Positions 60,896 to 64,000 of a DNA stretch of 64,000 bases are shown here, one piece after another. Each line of letters starts with the position of its first letter. Position 1 is the stretch's first letter. The translations under genes and the position numbers were made by a program. The stretch comes from Enterococcus sp. BWR-S5 (GTDB lineage: Bacteria; Bacillota; Bacilli; Lactobacillales; Enterococcaceae): contig NZ_JADOEQ010000010.1 in the NCBI RefSeq assembly GCF_016745255.1, positions 62,001 to 126,000 of the forward strand, given 5' to 3'. The notes under the pieces are model-generated. The model had not been told where the DNA came from, searched no databases, and worked only from the letters and a program-made list of their open reading frames with translations.

Positions 60896-62977
60896 ATGAA
60901 AAAATTACTTGTGTTTTTAGCTGCCTGTTTGGTGGTGAGTATTCCATCTGCAGCACAAGCTGAAACGGAGGAGCAGAGCAATCACAGTTTTACACAGCCA
61001 TTTCAAAATGTGACTGGCTCTTTGACGGGGACCTCTGTCAAAGCAACGATGTATTTCACCAGAATTGATTATTGGGATGTAAAAAAGGCAACGTTCAACC
61101 TGAAATATCAGATTACTCAACTGGAAAATGACGAGGCCTCCGATATAACGGTAGCTGTCAATGGCGTGAAATTTTACTCTTGGCGACCAGACAAAACAAC
61201 AGAAATCCAAAATGAAACAATCGATATTCCCTTAGATTTAGTCAGCAGCTCCAACACACTTACGGTTGAAGGGCAGATTATTAATGCAGAGGGAACTGAC
61301 AGCTATAAACTTGTGCAGACTCCGGCGAATTGGTTGACCATTTATGACGGATCAAATGTGAATTTCCAATATGATTTGATGTTGCCGGAAAATACCATTC
61401 ACTCTTTTTATAATCATTTTGCAGGTGCTGATACGATTGCCAATCAACAAAGCACAATTGTTGTTCCGACGGATGCATCTGCGGCGGAGTTGTCAGCAGC
61501 ATCATATGCTTTGACAGGTGTTTCAAGAATTATTACAGCCAGCGAAAACTATTTGCCTCTGCAGTCGTTATCTGATGAAGCTGCGCTAGCAAAACCATAT
61601 GTGCTGATTATCAGCAGGTATGATGAACTGCCGGAAAAATATAAGAGTCAGATTGATGAAAAAGAAATCAAAGACAAGGCGCTGCTGAAGTTCTTTAATA
61701 CAGAACAACAACATGTTCTGGTTGCGACTTCCAACGATGAGACACAATTGATGAATGCAGGGCGTTATATCGCCAACCAAGAATTGATGACTCAGACAGA
61801 AAAGGCAGAGAAGGTTATTGATGAAAACACGAAAACCTTTACCTCCTCTTTAGAGTTTGATGGGAATATTCCGTTGACCTCAAGTGGTGATAAGCTTACC
61901 GGCAGTTACCATCAAGAGCAGGTTTACTTTGTAGATTTACCAGTTGATAGAAACAATGCAGATGGAAGCTCATTGGATATTCACATGAAGTATTCTGATA
62001 ATCTGAATTTCGATAATTCCTTAGTAACTGTTTATGTCAATGATTTACCAATCGGCAGCCAAAAGCTCAGCAGAAACAAAGCAAACGGCGATCAGCTACA
62101 GCTTGATTTTCCTAAAGGTTTGGAAATTTCCGATGCGTTTGTCATCAAAGTTGCCTTTGATTTGAATGTAGATAATCCTGAGGTATTGAGAAATAGTGAT
62201 ACTCCTTGGGCACTGATTGAAAATGATTCTAATGTGTTTATTCAAACCGAGGAATCAGATGAAGTGCTTTTCTCTAACTATCCTAATGTATTCATTCAGA
62301 ATCAAACCTATGCAGATTTAGGCGTTGTCTTGCCGGAAAAACTAGATACTGATTATTTCAAGGCATTGACAAATGTACTCAACCTTCTTGGAAATTATAC
62401 ACAAAGTAACACGGGAGATATCACCTATTATCAAAGTGAACCAAGTAAGAAGGAATTGGTATCCCATAACTTGATTATTCTTGGAACACCAAAGGATAAC
62501 CCATTAATTAAAAAAATGAACAAGGATCTATATTTCCAATACTCTGATTCGTTTGATACATTTATTTCTAATGAAAAGCTGAGTATTGAATCTGATTATG
62601 GCAAAAGTATCGGAACGGCTCAGCTCTTATTTTCTCCTTACAACAAGGAAGCTGTGTCACTCGTTTTAACGGGGGTTAATTCTGAAACTGTTTATCTGGC
62701 CTCTACTCAGCTAAAATCCCAGGCCAATACATCGATTTATCAAGGGGATGCTGTTGTCGTTGATGGAAATTACCGCCGCTATGATTATCGCTTTAAGAAG
62801 GAAGCTTCTGCAGAGGAAGAGGATTCAGTCATTTCAAGAATCATTAGTCAGAAGGATGCCTTGATTTACAGCATCGTCTTTATTCTTGCCGTCGTAACTG
62901 TAGCGTTGGTTCTGTACTACATTATTAAACGTTATTATCCAAATATAGGTGGAAAGGGGGAGGACCGAGATGAATGA
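60896..62977 (+). CDS. BcsB-like exopolysaccharide secretion protein (PssD-like)
   Basis: A 693-residue protein with a signal peptide (about 1-23, SIPSAAQAET), a long extracytoplasmic region with alternating carbohydrate-binding-like and flavodoxin-like domains as in BcsB (SDITVAVNGVKFYSW; SSLDIHMKYSDNL... VTVYVNDLPIGS; NLIILGTPKDN), and a C-terminal TM helix (about 660-682). BcsB-type proteins guide the nascent glycan away from the synthase. It is the natural partner of the GT2 at 57833. GAGGG lies 6 nt before the ATG at 60896. The ATG at 60890 is too close. Confidence 0.82.
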   Translation: MKKLLVFLAACLVVSIPSAAQAETEEQSNHSFTQPFQNVTGSLTGTSVKATMYFTRIDYWDVKKATFNLKYQITQLENDEASDITVAVNGVKFYSWRPDKTTEIQNETIDIPLDLVSSSNTLTVEGQIINAEGTDSYKLVQTPANWLTIYDGSNVNFQYDLMLPENTIHSFYNHFAGADTIANQQSTIVVPTDASAAELSAASYALTGVSRIITASENYLPLQSLSDEAALAKPYVLIISRYDELPEKYKSQIDEKEIKDKALLKFFNTEQQHVLVATSNDETQLMNAGRYIANQELMTQTEKAEKVIDENTKTFTSSLEFDGNIPLTSSGDKLTGSYHQEQVYFVDLPVDRNNADGSSLDIHMKYSDNLNFDNSLVTVYVNDLPIGSQKLSRNKANGDQLQLDFPKGLEISDAFVIKVAFDLNVDNPEVLRNSDTPWALIENDSNVFIQTEESDEVLFSNYPNVFIQNQTYADLGVVLPEKLDTDYFKALTNVLNLLGNYTQSNTGDITYYQSEPSKKELVSHNLIILGTPKDNPLIKKMNKDLYFQYSDSFDTFISNEKLSIESDYGKSIGTAQLLFSPYNKEAVSLVLTGVNSETVYLASTQLKSQANTSIYQGDAVVVDGNYRRYDYRFKKEASAEEEDSVISRIISQKDALIYSIVFILAVVTVALVLYYIIKRYYPNIGGKGEDRDE

Positions 62978-63821
62978 TAGTAAAAAACGCGGTGTAATTA
63001 TGGACCTGTGTCTGTTGGGCTTCATGACAGTTGTTCTCCTGACTGCCATTTTTATGGCGATTGGACCGCTTGGTTTCTTTTTCAATTTGATTTGTCTCAT
63101 GGTCACCTTCATACTTGTGATTATCACTTATTTCACAAGTATTGTTACGGGCTTGATTTTCAACCTATTGTTTTTCTTTGCTCAACTTGTCTATGTTTTC
63201 TATGTTAGTATGTATAAAGATGGTTTTTCTCTCGGTTATGTTTTTTGGCTGATTGTTCCGCCGGTGTTATGTTTGCTGATATATGGTATTACGTTACGAC
63301 TCAGGGAACAAATTGCAGAGAATATTCAATTGAGAAGAAGTAACACGCGATTAACAGCTTTGGATCAAGAAACCAATTTACGAACCTTGAATATGTTTGA
63401 CGAAGATTTTTCTGTTTTGGCAATGGGAACACAAGACCATCCAACACAGCTCAATATGATGATTATTCGGATTCGTTACTGGGATAGTTTGAAATCCAGA
63501 CTGACAAATGATCAAACGAAGGAACTGATACACATGATTACGGAGCAGGTCAATACCTGTTACAACGATCAAAACTTCAAATATATCATCGATCACAGTG
63601 TTCCTACTTGGGGAGTCTTGACTTTTCACGAGATGAACGAGTTGAAAGTGATTCGCGCACGTTTAAAGGAAGACCTTCAAAAGAAAGTAGCTACTTCTGA
63701 AATTTTGGGCAGCCTTAAAATTGAATTGATTATTTCAATTGCCAACTATGACAAGGAAGAAAACAAAACCTCCACTGATTTGCTGGCGGCTGGGATTAGA
63801 GAACTGCAATATGATGTTTAG
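62970..63821 (+). CDS. Membrane protein with degenerate GGDEF domain (PssE/PelD-like)
   Basis: A 283-residue protein with about four TM helices (about 10-105) and a cytoplasmic domain whose layout follows GGDEF domains: LDQETNLRTLNMFDEDF in place of DxLTGLxNRRxF, MMIIRIRYWDSLKSRLTND in place of the DxDxFKxxND strand-helix, and HSVPTWGVLTF where GGDEF should be. It cannot be a diguanylate cyclase. No RxxD I-site is present just before that motif. GGGGGAGG precedes the ATG at 62970. It overlaps the BcsB-like gene by 8 nt. Confidence 0.75.
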   Translation: MNDSKKRGVIMDLCLLGFMTVVLLTAIFMAIGPLGFFFNLICLMVTFILVIITYFTSIVTGLIFNLLFFFAQLVYVFYVSMYKDGFSLGYVFWLIVPPVLCLLIYGITLRLREQIAENIQLRRSNTRLTALDQETNLRTLNMFDEDFSVLAMGTQDHPTQLNMMIIRIRYWDSLKSRLTNDQTKELIHMITEQVNTCYNDQNFKYIIDHSVPTWGVLTFHEMNELKVIRARLKEDLQKKVATSEILGSLKIELIISIANYDKEENKTSTDLLAAGIRELQYDV

Positions 63822-63907
63822 TTAGCCGTGAATCATTTATTGGATTGAAATAGGACGATCGGGATTGATACAGCGAATGATAACCTGAAGATTGGAGTGT
63901 GGATGGA

Positions 63908-64000
63908 ATGAAGAAAGTAATTGTAGTTTTTGGTACGAGGCCGGAAGCTATCAAGATGTGCCCGTTAGTGAATGAGCTGAAAAAGCGAGCTTCCTTAGAT
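63908..64000 (+). CDS. mnaA: UDP-N-acetylglucosamine 2-epimerase, N-terminal fragment
   Basis: The first 31 codons before the window edge encode [20 protein letters not shown] and following residues, the diagnostic N-terminus of non-hydrolysing UDP-GlcNAc 2-epimerases (MnaA/WecB). The enzyme makes UDP-ManNAc. Placed 86 nt after the GGDEF-like gene, it fits a ManNAc-containing polymer from the upstream synthase. It is truncated by the window edge only. Confidence 0.88.
   Translation, partial: MKKVIVVFGTRPEAIKMCPLVNELKKRASLD

Overview
The window looks like chromosomal DNA of an Enterococcus or close relative (low-G+C Firmicute). The support is gene content and order: ylaN-ftsW-pyc followed by a CAP-associated-domain gene, ylbF, ylbG, rsmD, coaD and a PDZ-Lon protease; comEA-comEB-comEC-holA with convergent rpsT; strong AGGAGG ribosome sites with many TTG/GTG starts; CcpA-type cre boxes; and an Spx-family protein. 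I do not assign a species.

Layout. 1-3000: a MerR regulator cut by the left edge, a GrpB/UPF0157 protein, a YdcF-like DUF218 protein, a candidate ~85-nt small RNA and a small membrane protein. 3.2-10.9 kb: a cre-controlled sugar operon with a galactitol-type PTS (IIA, IIB, IIC), a RhaD-type aldolase, a 2-hydroxyacid-dehydrogenase-like enzyme, a PRD-containing activator behind an array of hairpins, and FucO. Together they suggest import of a 6-deoxy sugar or alditol as its 1-phosphate, cleavage to DHAP plus lactaldehyde, and reduction to 1,2-propanediol. 11-15.2 kb: a TetR regulator divergent from a two-gene FtsX-type ABC exporter. 15.3-27.3 kb: a run of single genes, including a DUF998 protein, an Spx paralogue with SxxS in place of CxxC, a tRNA-like element without a normal anticodon arm, a DUF4430 lipoprotein with an ECF S component, rqcH, a divergent ATP-type pckA, two very small ORFs and a GNAT enzyme.

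27.4-30.5 kb: trpXYZ, a tryptophan-type ABC transporter. It is preceded by a leader that encodes a 17-residue peptide with two Trp codons, followed by five RNA segments that can pair alternately and end in a terminator. This is the most striking regulatory object I see, because no T-box motif is present. 30.7-42 kb: recQ and the conserved ylaN-ftsW-pyc-ylb-coaD block. 42-47.8 kb: a PHP phosphoesterase and a five-gene ABC importer operon that includes an alkaline-phosphatase-superfamily hydrolase. 48-53.4 kb: comEA/EB/EC, holA and rpsT.

53.6-64 kb: a synthase-dependent exopolysaccharide locus like the Listeria Pss (poly-ManNAc) locus. It contains a GH8 hydrolase, a WsfD-like membrane protein, a DUF2334-like protein without the usual catalytic motifs, a processive GT2 synthase, a BcsB-like protein and a membrane-anchored degenerate GGDEF protein. 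At the right edge lies the start of UDP-GlcNAc 2-epimerase, which would supply UDP-ManNAc. Between the synthase and the BcsB-like gene, about 1.8 kb of foreign-looking DNA is inserted. It holds a decayed tyrosine integrase, a secreted leucine-rich-repeat protein and an insertion-sequence-end-like palindrome.
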